20,506 nucleotides of DNA from an uncultured Gemmatimonadota bacterium (GCA_946479805.1 CAMLHP010000025.1:1-20506), one strand, 5' to 3'; positions 8,377-15,152 are shown, numbered from the stretch's first letter. Made by a program: numbers and translations. The notes: a model not told the origin generated them from the sequence alone.

Positions 8377-9060
8377 TTAATCCAGCCCCTCCCGCTTACG
8401 GTTGAAGAACCCCTTGATCCCGGTGAAGTGATCAGGGGGAAAAGCCTCGGTGGACAGCCGCTGCCGCACGTCCACGCTGCCGAAGCGCACTGATCCCTCC
8501 AGGTGCACCACCAGCCCGTTCGGCTCGGCGCCGTGGCCGCCCTTCATGTTGACCTTGCCGCCGCCGATGAAGTCGTCGATCTCGTTCTCGATCCGGGTAC
8601 CGACGGGCACAACCAGCTTGAGCTCGCCCAGGGTCACATCCACGTTGATGAGCAACGTGTCCCATGCGAACAGCGCGTCACGAAGGTCGATTACCAGCTC
8701 GCCGAAGATGACCTTGGTCTCGATCTCGTATGGCACGACCCACTGCCCGCGCCGCTTGCTGGAGGCGAAGATCGCGGTCATGCGCAGTCGCTGCGGCACA
8801 TCCGGGGCAGGACCGTATGACTCGAGCGACACATCGCGAGAAGAACTCACAGCGTGCGTATCCCTGGCTCCCGCTTCCCACTCACCACTCGGAGCTTTGA
8901 GGTCGGCCACAATCTGGCCAATCGCAGCCGGCGTCGGCGCCTCGCGCACCAGCGCCAGCCGCTGCTCGAACAGCTCCACCGACATGGCTCCCTGCGCCTG
9001 CGCCAGGCATAGCTGGTGAATCGCTTCGCGCCTGTGCTCCTCGAGTTCGTGTCCTGACAT
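8377..9060 (-). CDS. DUF1707 / LiaF-like C-terminal domain protein
   Basis: A 227-residue protein read from ATG 9060. Residues about 8-55 match the DUF1707/SHOCT-like pattern (short helices with LFEQRLALVREAPTPAAIGQIVADL), and residues about 90-215 form the beta-rich domain found at the C-terminus of LiaF and 'cell wall-active antibiotics response' proteins (FGELVIDLRDA, TLGELKLVVPVGTRIE, alternating hydrophobic strands with G turns). Unlike LiaF it has no membrane segment, so it appears soluble. LiaF proteins restrain envelope-stress signalling; whether this one does is unknown. The frame is open far upstream, but a -10-like element lies seven bases before ATG 9060 and the DUF255 gene diverges from there, which fixes the start. 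No Shine-Dalgarno is present. Confidence 0.82.
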   Translation of the reverse strand: MSGHELEEHRREAIHQLCLAQAQGAMSVELFEQRLALVREAPTPAAIGQIVADLKAPSGEWEAGARDTHAVSSSRDVSLESYGPAPDVPQRLRMTAIFASSKRRGQWVVPYEIETKVIFGELVIDLRDALFAWDTLLINVDVTLGELKLVVPVGTRIENEIDDFIGGGKVNMKGGHGAEPNGLVVHLEGSVRFGSVDVRQRLSTEAFPPDHFTGIKGFFNRKREGLD

Positions 9061-9065
9061 GGCCG

Positions 9066-9078
9066 GGAATATAATTCC
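9066..9078. promoter_or_regulatory. Symmetric bidirectional -10 element, leaderless on both sides
   Basis: The whole gap between the divergent genes is 21 bases (9061-9081). GGAATATAATTCC has inverted 5-base arms around ATA. On the plus strand it gives a perfect TATAAT (9070-9075) six bases before ATG 9082; on the minus strand it gives TATATT (9073-9068) seven bases before ATG 9060. With usual -10 to start spacing, both transcripts would begin at or within a base or so of the A of the ATG. No convincing -35 is visible on either side. Confidence 0.75.
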
Positions 9079-9081
9079 TGC

Positions 9082-11166
9082 ATGAACCGCCTGACCGAGG
9101 CCCGCTCGCCCTACCTCCGAAGCGCGGCGCACCAGCCGATCCACTGGCACACCTGGTCGCCCGAAGCCTTCGCCGACGCGGGCGCTGCTGACCGCCCGAT
9201 CCTGCTCGACATCGGCGCTATATGGTGCCACTGGTGCCACGTGATGGACAGCGAGACGTACGAAGATCCGGGAATCGCCGAGCTGCTGAACAGCCGGTTC
9301 ACCTGCATCAAGGTGGATCGCGATGAGCGCCCGGACGTGGACGTCCGCTACCAGCGCGCGGTGCAGGCGCTCACCGGCCAGGGTGGCTGGCCCCTCACCG
9401 TCTTCATGGACCCGCAGGGCGAGCCGTTCTTCGGGGGCACCTACTTTCCACCCGACGACCGCTTCGGGCGTCCCGGCTTCCGCACCGTGCTCAAGAGCGT
9501 GCTCGGTGCGTGGCGCGATCGGCGTTCCCAGATAGCGGCCCAGGCCGCTGCGGTGCGGCACGCAGTTTCCGAGGCAGCCCGGGTCACGAGCGGGGACTTC
9601 ACTCCCGCCGTCTTTGACGAGGTCGAGCAGCGGCTGCTGGGCGTGTTCGATCAGGCCCATGGCGGCTTCGGCTCCGAGCCCAAGTTTCCCCATCCCGCCG
9701 CGTTGCTGCTCCTCCTCGATCGCTGGCAGTCCAGTGGCTCATCGTCGGCCCGGCAGATGACGATTCGCACCCTCACCGGCATGGCGCTGGGCGGCATCCA
9801 CGATCAGGTGGGTGGCGGCTTTCATCGTTACAGCGTGGACGCCGAGTGGGTCGTGCCTCACTTCGAAAAGATGTCGTACGACAACTCCGAGCTGCTGCGT
9901 GCGTATGTCGAGGGCTGGGCCGCGTTCGGCGACCCTCTCCACCGCACCACTGCGGAGCGCATCGTCGGCTGGGTGCGCGAGGTGCTGGCCGACGCTGACG
10001 GCGGGTATGCCGCCAGCCAGGATGCCGACGTGGGACTCGATGACGACGGCGACTACTTCACCTGGACCCGCGCGGAGGCGGCAAGTGCGATTGCGCCGGA
10101 CGATTTCGACGCCGCTGCTGCGGTGTGGGACATCGGCACCGCCGGCGAGATGCACCACGCACCCGACCGCAACGTCCTGTTCGTGGGCGAGCCGGTGGAG
10201 CACTACGCCGCGCGGAGCGGGCTGCCGGAAGCGGAGGTCGCCGCATCACTCGTGCGCGCCCGCGACGCTCTCCGTGCGGCGCGCGCCACTCGGCCGCAGC
10301 CATTCGTGGATTCCACCCGCTACACCGGCTGGAACGCGATGATGGCCTCGGCGGTGCTTCGCGCCGGCATCGTCCATGGGGATCAGTGGGCTGAAGCTCA
10401 TTCGCTGATCACCCTCTCGCGCATAAGGCGAGAGTCGCCTGAGCCCGACCGTGTGCCCCACGACCCCTCGGGTGCCGTGCAGGGTCTGCTCGAGGACCAG
10501 CTCCAGTGCGCTACTGCCGCGCTCGATGCGTTTGAAGTGTCCCAGGACGCCGCCTGGCTCGAGTGGGCACTGGCGCTGGCTGACAGGACCTGGCGCGACC
10601 ATGCGGCCTCCGATGGTGTGCTGGAAGACCTCGCGCGTGGCGCTGCCGGTGAAGGCCTGCTGAGCGCGCCCATCCGCCCCGTGGATGACGCACCGACTCC
10701 GTCTCCCAATGGCGTTGCGGCACTGCTGGCCCTGCGGCTTGCCGCACATACCGGCGATGCTGCGTGGCATCGGCGAGCCGAGCAGATCATCTCGGTATTC
10801 GCTCCCGAGTCGGCGGCGACACCGCTTCATCGCGCGACCCTGCTCCGCGCCGCAGCGTGGCTGCTGGACGACGCCACCCATCTCGTGGTGGTTGGGCCGC
10901 TGGACGATCCTGACGCAGCCGCCATGCACCGCGCCGCCTTGGCGTCGTCGGTGCCGCGCAGGGCCATTCGCTGGCTCTCGCCCGACGCACCGCGCACCGG
11001 CCTCCCCGAAGCGCTGGCGCCGCTGCTGGACGCTGCTCCCCCCACCAGGACCACTGGGTGGTGCTGCACGGGCACCAGCTGCCGGGCGCCCATCACCATG
11101 CTGGATGAGTGGGGGGACCTGCTGGCAGAACTCTCGTCACCTGGAGCACTGCATGGGCACTCGTGA
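9082..11166 (+). CDS. DUF255 thioredoxin-fold protein, YyaL/spermatogenesis-associated 20 family
   Basis: A 694-residue protein, normal length for the family. The N-terminal 160 residues form a thioredoxin-like domain with the family's W48-C-H-W-C52 motif, followed by GGWPLTVF and FFGGTYFPP. The remainder is an (alpha/alpha)6 barrel related to N-acylglucosamine 2-epimerases, with GGIHDQVGGGFHRYSVD and WVVPHFEKMSYDN. The C-terminus has the conserved Cys-rich strand, here TGWCCTGTSCRAPI. The biochemical role is not established; proposals include thiol redox and sugar handling. There is no signal peptide. The start has no Shine-Dalgarno and sits six bases after a TATAAT, consistent with leaderless translation. 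Its 3' end overlaps the YdeI-like gene by 14 bases. Confidence 0.93.
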   Translation: MNRLTEARSPYLRSAAHQPIHWHTWSPEAFADAGAADRPILLDIGAIWCHWCHVMDSETYEDPGIAELLNSRFTCIKVDRDERPDVDVRYQRAVQALTGQGGWPLTVFMDPQGEPFFGGTYFPPDDRFGRPGFRTVLKSVLGAWRDRRSQIAAQAAAVRHAVSEAARVTSGDFTPAVFDEVEQRLLGVFDQAHGGFGSEPKFPHPAALLLLLDRWQSSGSSSARQMTIRTLTGMALGGIHDQVGGGFHRYSVDAEWVVPHFEKMSYDNSELLRAYVEGWAAFGDPLHRTTAERIVGWVREVLADADGGYAASQDADVGLDDDGDYFTWTRAEAASAIAPDDFDAAAAVWDIGTAGEMHHAPDRNVLFVGEPVEHYAARSGLPEAEVAASLVRARDALRAARATRPQPFVDSTRYTGWNAMMASAVLRAGIVHGDQWAEAHSLITLSRIRRESPEPDRVPHDPSGAVQGLLEDQLQCATAALDAFEVSQDAAWLEWALALADRTWRDHAASDGVLEDLARGAAGEGLLSAPIRPVDDAPTPSPNGVAALLALRLAAHTGDAAWHRRAEQIISVFAPESAATPLHRATLLRAAAWLLDDATHLVVVGPLDDPDAAAMHRAALASSVPRRAIRWLSPDAPRTGLPEALAPLLDAAPPTRTTGWCCTGTSCRAPITMLDEWGDLLAELSSPGALHGHS

Positions 11167-11746
11167 TCCGCGGGTGGACGCGTACATCGCCCGGTCGGCG
11201 CCCTTCGCCCGGCCGATCCTCGAGCATATCCGGTCAGTCATGCACGAGGCCTGCCCCGAGGTGGAGGAGACCATGAAGTGGAGCATGCCCCACTTCATGT
11301 ATCACGGCATGTTGGGCGGGATGTCGGCATTCAAGGCGCACTGTGCGTTCGGCTTCTGGAAGGGCAAGCTGATCGTGCCCGTGAAGGAGAAGGAGGCGAT
11401 GGGCCAGTTCGGACGCATCACCGCCATCGCAGACCTGCCTCCCCGGCGCACGTTCGTCACATATGTGAAACGGGCCATGAAGCTCAACGAGGAAGGCGTG
11501 AAGACGCCACGGGCAGCAGCGCCAAGGGCGAAAAAGCCGCTGGCCGTGCCGCCAGACCTGGCCCAGGCCCTCAGCCTGAACAGGAAGGCCAAGGTGGCGT
11601 TCGAGCGATTCGCGCCCGGCCAGCGGCGGGAGTACATCGAGTGGATCACCGAAGCGAAGCGGGACGAGACCCGTGCCCGGCGCATCGCCCAGGCGGTGGA
11701 GTGGACCGCCGAGGGCAAGACCCGAAACTGGAAGTACCAGAAGTGA
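11153..11746 (+). CDS. YdeI/OmpD-associated family protein with DUF1801 domain
   Basis: A 197-residue soluble protein. The N-terminal half is a DUF1801 domain (DPRVDAYIARSAPFARPILEHIR, EETMKWSMPHFMYHG, CAFGFWKGKLIVPV). The C-terminal 65 residues are the OmdA/YdeI type (PPDLAQAL, RKAKVAFERFAPGQRREYIEWI, AKRDETRARRIAQAV). The linker is rich in Ala, Pro and Lys. The start is ATG 11153, with GGAG seven bases upstream, inside the end of the preceding gene; the frame is open further upstream only as a shadow. Function is poorly known; the family has been linked to stress and outer-membrane phenotypes. Confidence 0.88.
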   Translation: MGTRDPRVDAYIARSAPFARPILEHIRSVMHEACPEVEETMKWSMPHFMYHGMLGGMSAFKAHCAFGFWKGKLIVPVKEKEAMGQFGRITAIADLPPRRTFVTYVKRAMKLNEEGVKTPRAAAPRAKKPLAVPPDLAQALSLNRKAKVAFERFAPGQRREYIEWITEAKRDETRARRIAQAVEWTAEGKTRNWKYQK

Positions 11747-11795
11747 CGTGCCGCCACTATCCACGCACCACTTCCCACTCGGCACGGGTTGCGGG

Positions 11796-11801
11796 TACCA
11801 T
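11796..11801 (+). promoter_or_regulatory. Candidate -10 for small-gene cluster
   Basis: TACCAT with TTCCCA 18 bases upstream (11772-11777) lies in the 67-base gap before the small membrane protein and would start transcription just ahead of its Shine-Dalgarno. Weak consensus match. Confidence 0.3.
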
Positions 11802-11813
11802 ACGAGGATCCAG

Positions 11814-12134
11814 GTGAGCCCCGGGCTTGGACGCATCCGCCGGAGCCTGGTCCTGCTGCTGCTGGGACTGGTGCCGATGTTCCTCTGGCTGATGCTGGTG
11901 AACCCGGCCGCCGTTGCTGCGTCGGGCCTCAAGTCCGGAACCGGGGCAGTGCTGGCCGGGCTCACGGCTGGAGTGCTGGTGCTTTCGATTGTTGCCTACC
12001 GGGAGCTGACCGCGGTCCGGCTGGATGCCGGGGCGCCGGAGCGCCCCATGGCAGCCATCATCGCATTGTTCGCCGTGGCTGGTGCAGTGTTCTCGCTGGT
12101 CGCATTGTTGTACGGAGCAAGCCGGCTGATGTAG
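11814..12134 (+). CDS. Small three-helix membrane protein
   Basis: A 106-residue protein read from GTG 11814, supported by GAGGA at 11804-11808; the longer upstream frame overlaps the preceding gene and lacks an RBS. Three hydrophobic segments are visible: residues about 9-28, 42-62 and 77-100. The loops are short, and RxxR precedes the first helix, favouring a cytoplasmic N-terminus. I do not recognise the family. Confidence 0.7.
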   Translation: MSPGLGRIRRSLVLLLLGLVPMFLWLMLVNPAAVAASGLKSGTGAVLAGLTAGVLVLSIVAYRELTAVRLDAGAPERPMAAIIALFAVAGAVFSLVALLYGASRLM

Positions 12135-12139
12135 CCGAC

Positions 12140-12168
12140 GCGGCGTGGCATGGCAGTGGCACCGCCGC
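12140..12168 (+). terminator. GC hairpin between small genes, weak terminator candidate
   Basis: GCGGCG (12140-12145) pairs with CGCCGC (12163-12168) around a 17-base interior that adds two more pairs. No T-tract follows, so it may only attenuate or stabilise. Confidence 0.25.
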
Positions 12169-12195
12169 ACGTGTCACACCCGACCCGGAGGCTTT

Positions 12196-12360
12196 ATGGC
12201 TCGGAAGCGTACCACCCATCGCAGCGTGAGTGGCAAGAAGCTCTACGCAGTGCGGGATGCCAAGGGAAGGTTCGTGGACATCCAGACCTACGAGCGGGCG
12301 CACCGGGCGGACCTCCGCAAGAAGAAGGCGAAGGGCGACAGCAAGCGAAAGCAGAAGTAG
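12196..12360 (+). CDS. Small basic protein (54 aa)
   Basis: Starts MARKRTTH at ATG 12196 with GGAGG at 12187-12191; the frame's earlier ATG at 12145 has no RBS. About a third of residues are Lys or Arg, with a conserved-looking core SGKKLYAVRDAKGRFVDIQTYERAHRADLR. I have seen short proteins of this type in many proteobacterial genomes, without known function. The basic charge suggests nucleic-acid binding, which is inference only. Confidence 0.75.
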   Translation: MARKRTTHRSVSGKKLYAVRDAKGRFVDIQTYERAHRADLRKKKAKGDSKRKQK

Positions 12361-12452
12361 CGGCGCGGACGCCAAGCCGCTACTCTACCGCATCACCCCC
12401 GAGGGCCAGGAGCCCCGGAGGGCGGCCCGTCATCACACTTCTGGAGCAAGTC

Positions 12453-12632
12453 ATGGCAACTCGTCTCGAAAAGACCATCAAGCGCGAGCTGGAGCTCGAC
12501 GGCAATCTCTACACCGTGGCGATTGGTCCGGAAGGGATCAAGATGACACCGAAGGGTGGCCGCAAGGGCACCGAGCTCACCTGGCGGCAGGTCCTGGGCA
12601 GCGGCGCCTCGCCCGAAGCCGCAGGCTTCTAG
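12453..12632 (+). CDS. Small conserved-type protein (59 aa)
   Basis: Starts MATRLEK at ATG 12453, with GGAG at 12442-12445. The sequence alternates strands and turns (LELDGNLYTVAIGPEGIKMTPKGGRKGTELTW), like a small beta-sheet protein; the pattern 'TELTWRQVL' near the end is reminiscent of small hypothetical proteins in related phyla. The longer frame upstream overlaps the 54-residue gene and is not real. Function unknown. Confidence 0.7.
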   Translation: MATRLEKTIKRELELDGNLYTVAIGPEGIKMTPKGGRKGTELTWRQVLGSGASPEAAGF

Positions 12633-12696
12633 CACCACCGGGTTCGCGCTGACGGGAGGGAGCCATCCCGGTTCCCTTCCCGGTCTGCGTGCTCAC

Positions 12697-12885
12697 ATGA
12701 AGCAGGTCTACATCGCCTCAGGGCCGGCCGACGCCGAGTTCATCCGTGCCCTGCTCCGCGCCGAGGGGATCGGCGCCGTGGTCCAGGGCGACACCATCAT
12801 GCTCCCTTCAGCGCCGCTCCCTTCCGTCTGGGTACCCGACGAAGACGAATCAAGGGCCCGCGAACTCCTCGAGGACGTCGAGTAG
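12697..12885 (+). CDS. DUF2007-family protein
   Basis: A 62-residue single domain matching DUF2007 ('putative signal transducing protein'): KQVYIASGPADAEFIRALLRAEGI, a short strand VVQGDT, then VWVPDEDESRARELLEDVE. This small ferredoxin-like fold senses an unknown ligand or partner. The ATG at 12697 is the only start that begins the domain correctly; it has no Shine-Dalgarno. A loosely paired GGGAGGGA...TCCCTTCCC hairpin lies just upstream. The next gene begins 12 bases after its stop. Confidence 0.8.
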   Translation: MKQVYIASGPADAEFIRALLRAEGIGAVVQGDTIMLPSAPLPSVWVPDEDESRARELLEDVE

Positions 12886-12897
12886 GCGGATGGCACG

Positions 12898-13860
12898 ATG
12901 TCATCCATCCACCACGGCACACCCGGTCCCGTCCTTCTCTATGATGGAACCTGCGGCTTCTGCGCTCGCAGCGTCCAGTTTGTCCTGCGCCATGAACGAA
13001 GTCGTGCGCTGCGCTTCGCGCCACTCGATAGTGCCGTTGGACGGAAGGCGCGCGCAGCGTTGCCTGGGCTAGAGGCAGCCGACTCGATGATCCTGCTGGA
13101 CGGGGCAGCTCCTCGTGTTCGCTCGGATGCGGCGCTCGGGGTAGCGTCGATCATGGGCGGCCCATGGCGAATGGCTGCCGTCGCCCGGGTTGTTCCCCGT
13201 CGCCTCCGCGATGCCGTGTACAATTTCGTGGCGCGCCATCGCCATCGCCTCAGCGGTGCACCGTCGTGCGTCGTCCCTCCCGAAGGTGAAGCACATCGAT
13301 TCATCGCGGCTGGCACAATCCTGCTGATGCTGGCGGCCGGCTGCAGCCCGGGAGCTGACCGGCCCTCGGCCGCAGACTCGCTGCCACCCTCCGCCGAAAC
13401 CGTCGACTCCCTCACCTGGGTGGCACGCGCCGACGGGATCGGCCCCATCCGCGCGGGCATGACCCTCGACGAGGCGGCAGCCGCATTGGGTGAGCCGATC
13501 CACGTGGATTACGCCGACTTCGGTAACTGCGACTATGCCACCCCCGCCGCGCTGCCGGACGGCGTGTCGCTGATGATCATCGCCGACACCGTGGAGCGCG
13601 TGGATGTGATCGACCCGAGCGCGGTGCGTACCGCAGCTGGCGCTGGCATCGGGGACCTCGAATCGTCGGTGGTGGCCAGTTACGGCTCGGCTGCGACCGT
13701 CGAGCCGCACAAGTACACCGGACCCGAGGGGCATTACGTGGTGGTGGCGCCGCCTGGCGACTCGGTACATCGGATCATCTTCGAAACCGATGGCGACACC
13801 GTGACCATGTATCGGGTGGGCCGGATGCCTGCGGTTCGGTACGTCGAGGGCTGTGCCTGA
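12898..13860 (+). CDS. DCC-family (DUF393) thiol protein fused in frame to a lipoprotein-like domain
   Basis: One uninterrupted 320-residue frame. Residues 10-130 are a DCC-family domain: VLLYDGTCGFC with D16, C19 and C22, then RFAPLDS, DSMILLDG and the terminal YNFVARHRHRLSG...C124; members are thioredoxin-like and cytoplasmic. Residues 134-149 read HRFIAAGTILLMLAAGC, which looks exactly like a lipoprotein signal with lipobox Leu-Ala-Ala-Gly-Cys. Residues 170-320 form an exported-type domain (IGPIRAGMTLDEAAAALGEP, N/CDYATP, PHKYTGPEGHYVVV, IFETDGDTVTMYRVGR, YVEGC) common in secreted proteins. No in-frame ATG, GTG or TTG precedes the lipoprotein signal except ATG 13327, which would be too late. 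Either this is a real fusion crossing the membrane, or the second gene has lost its start or stop by mutation or sequencing error. Confidence 0.75.
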   Translation: MSSIHHGTPGPVLLYDGTCGFCARSVQFVLRHERSRALRFAPLDSAVGRKARAALPGLEAADSMILLDGAAPRVRSDAALGVASIMGGPWRMAAVARVVPRRLRDAVYNFVARHRHRLSGAPSCVVPPEGEAHRFIAAGTILLMLAAGCSPGADRPSAADSLPPSAETVDSLTWVARADGIGPIRAGMTLDEAAAALGEPIHVDYADFGNCDYATPAALPDGVSLMIIADTVERVDVIDPSAVRTAAGAGIGDLESSVVASYGSAATVEPHKYTGPEGHYVVVAPPGDSVHRIIFETDGDTVTMYRVGRMPAVRYVEGCA

Positions 13861-13896
13861 ACTGAAGTGCCTGAACGGCAGTTCCTGAATGCAGAA

Positions 13897-13933
13897 CGCC
13901 GCCGCCCTGATGCGAGGCATCGGAGCGGCGGCG
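13897..13933. terminator. Bidirectional terminator hairpin between convergent genes
   Basis: A 17-bp stem pairs 13897-13913 with 13917-13933 around a 3-base loop, with one T-G wobble and one C-A mismatch. It lies between the 3' end of the DCC/lipoprotein gene (plus) and rpsU (minus). Neither side has a long T-tract; the minus side continues TTCTGCATTC. Confidence 0.7.
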
Positions 13934-13949
13934 CAATGTCACTGACTGA

Positions 13950-14147
13950 CTAGTCGTCCCGGCTGGCGCTGCGCTTGCGGCGGCGCCGGCGAGCTGCGGC
14001 GGCCTTGAGCTGGCGCGCCTCGCTCGGCTTGACGTAGTAGCGCTTCTTGCGGAGCTCCTGCAGCAATCCTGACCGCTGGACCTTCCGCTTGAACAGGCGG
14101 AGCGCCTGCTCGATACGCTCATCGTCACGCAGACGGACTTCAATCAT
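13950..14147 (-). CDS. rpsU: Ribosomal protein bS21
   Basis: A 65-residue protein of the 30S subunit. The sequence starts MIEVRLRDDERIEQALRLFKRKVQ, followed by LLQELRKKRYYVKPSEARQLK and a run of Arg/Lys (RRRRRKR) that contacts rRNA; this is diagnostic for bS21. Length is usual. AAGGTG precedes the ATG with about 7 bases between. It lies downstream of the cold-shock gene on the same strand, separated by a strong hairpin, with no clear promoter of its own in the 43 bases between hairpin and gene, so it may be reached by read-through. Confidence 0.97.
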   Translation of the reverse strand: MIEVRLRDDERIEQALRLFKRKVQRSGLLQELRKKRYYVKPSEARQLKAAAARRRRRKRSASRDD

Positions 14148-14190
14148 TCGAATTCACCTTGCCCTTGCAAAGCTGGGGGTTGGGGGGCAA

Positions 14191-14225
14191 GAACCGGCCG
14201 GCCCATACTGCGAGCCGGCCGGTTC
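14191..14225 (-). terminator. Perfect 12-bp hairpin between cold-shock gene and rpsU
   Basis: GAACCGGCCGGC (14191-14202) and its exact reverse complement (14214-14225) flank an 11-base loop. On the minus strand it begins 20 bases after the cold-shock stop and is followed by TTGCCCCCC, so the U-tract is poor. It could terminate partially and lower rpsU relative to the cold-shock transcript. Confidence 0.65.
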
Positions 14226-14245
14226 AGCTTGTTCGATCCGATGCC

Positions 14246-14458
14246 TCAGGCGCCGAGACGAACCACGTTCTCGGCCGCTGGGCCCTTCTGGCCCTGAACG
14301 ACGTCGAACTCAACCCGCTCACCCTCGGTAAGCGACTTGAAGCCCTGGGCCTGGATGGCCGAGTGGTGCACGAAGCAGTCCTTCTGACCGTCCTCCGGCG
14401 TGATGAAGCCGAAGCCCTTCGCGTCGTTGAACCACTTGACCGTTCCGGTTGTACGCAT
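14246..14458 (-). CDS. Cold-shock protein, CspA family
   Basis: A 70-residue single cold-shock domain that binds single-stranded RNA/DNA and acts as an RNA chaperone. It has [15 protein letters not shown] (RNP1, KGFGFI at 14-19), then CFVHHSAI (RNP2, with Cys where Val is usual) and [25 protein letters not shown] lies about 8 bases before the ATG at 14458. Upstream of it is a roughly 200-base leader with several stable stems, as is usual for cold-induced csp messages. The gene is followed by a hairpin and rpsU on the same strand. Confidence 0.97.
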   Translation of the reverse strand: MRTTGTVKWFNDAKGFGFITPEDGQKDCFVHHSAIQAQGFKSLTEGERVEFDVVQGQKGPAAENVVRLGA

Positions 14459-14656
14459 GTCCTGTTTTCCTGTTTACTTGCGGCCCGTGTGGACCGCGTG
14501 TGAATCGTGACAGCCTCACGAAGGCTCCGACGGTGGGCCGCGGAAGTGCGGCCGGCCCGCGCGATTCACAGTCAACAGAAAGGGGCCTGGCACGAAGCCT
14601 GGCCCCAAGTGACACTCGGAACTGGTCCGCATAAAAACCAAATGCGGGAATCGCTA
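14459..14656 (-). promoter_or_regulatory. Structured 5' leader of the cold-shock mRNA
   Basis: No gene is seen in 14459-14786. On the minus strand the 198 bases before the cold-shock ATG can fold into a three-way junction: P1 TGTGAATCG (14499-14507) with CGATTCACA (14562-14570), P2 AGCCT/AGGCT (14512-14516 with 14522-14526), P3 GGCCGC/GCGGCC (14536-14541 with 14548-14553). All three helices are perfect. An attenuator-like hairpin precedes them in the transcript (14582-14606). The rest, 14692-14786, is C-rich and holds the Shine-Dalgarno of the next plus-strand gene. Folding was done by eye only. Confidence 0.6.
14582..14606 (-). terminator. Attenuator-like hairpin in the cold-shock leader
   Basis: GGGGCCtGG (14582-14590) pairs with CCtGGCCCC (14598-14606): six G-C pairs, a T-T mismatch, two more pairs and a 7-base loop. 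On the minus strand it is followed directly by TTTCTGTT, the layout of an intrinsic terminator, yet it lies inside the leader upstream of the gene. On the plus strand no T-tract follows. Confidence 0.5.
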
Positions 14657-14661
14657 GCCCC

Positions 14662-14691
14662 GATAATAGCCATTTCGGCCCGTTTCCGCAA
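14662..14691 (-). promoter_or_regulatory. Cold-shock gene promoter; -10 shared with the divergent strand
   Basis: On the minus strand, TTGCGG (14691-14686) and TATTAT (14668-14663) are separated by exactly 17 bases, predicting a start near 14656. The same bases read on the plus strand give GATAAT (14662-14667), five of six matches to the consensus, which could serve the gene at 14787 with a leader of about 113 bases. Confidence 0.5.
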
Positions 14692-14786
14692 TATCCCACC
14701 CTTGCCGTTCCCTTCCCGGCCCCAAACCCCCACCTTCCGGGCATCCCCCGTCGGCGGCCCAGCCGGCGGGCTCAGGGGAGGACCCG

Positions 14787-15152
14787 ATGCGGCTTCGCAA
14801 GTTGTTGCCATTCTTGATACTCGGTGTCGCCTGCGCCACCGCCGGTCCCCGCCTGGAGCCGGGCCCCGTGGTCTTCGAACGCAGCATGGCTGTGGGCGAG
14901 TACAGCGTGGTCCAGCTGGAAAGGGGGAAGCAGTACGTCCTGGAGGTCCGATCTGGCCGGATTTCAGTCAGCGTGACTCCCTACCGGCCCGGTGTCCTTC
15001 CGCCACTCGTCACTTCGAACGTTGTCGGGATAAGGATCCAGCCCTCCGCCACCGCCGAGTACCGGATCCTTGCCACTGGCGCGCCCGCCGCCACCGGCCT
15101 GGTTCAGCTCCGGGAGCTGACCCCGCCCCAACCGGAAGCGAATGACGACTGA
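14787..15152 (+). CDS. Small exported protein of unknown function
   Basis: A 121-residue protein with a strong Shine-Dalgarno (GGGGAGGA, ending 5 bases before ATG). Residues 1-19 are a signal sequence (MRLRKLLPFLILGVACATAG); Cys16 lies in Gly-Val-Ala-Cys, an imperfect lipobox, so it is either a lipoprotein or cleaved after Ala-Thr-Ala. The mature part is beta-rich (YSVVQLERGKQYVLEVRSG, YRILATGAP), about 100 residues, like a small immunoglobulin-like or bacterial pre-peptidase C-terminal type fold; that is inference. It overlaps the DUF4230 gene by 11 bases, so the two are probably co-translated. Confidence 0.75.
   Translation: MRLRKLLPFLILGVACATAGPRLEPGPVVFERSMAVGEYSVVQLERGKQYVLEVRSGRISVSVTPYRPGVLPPLVTSNVVGIRIQPSATAEYRILATGAPAATGLVQLRELTPPQPEANDD

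Noticed and set aside
9061..9693. Upstream extension of the LiaF-like gene on the minus strand
   Set aside because: It would be antisense to the start of the DUF255 gene; the DUF1707 domain begins correctly at ATG 9060 and a -10 element precedes that codon.
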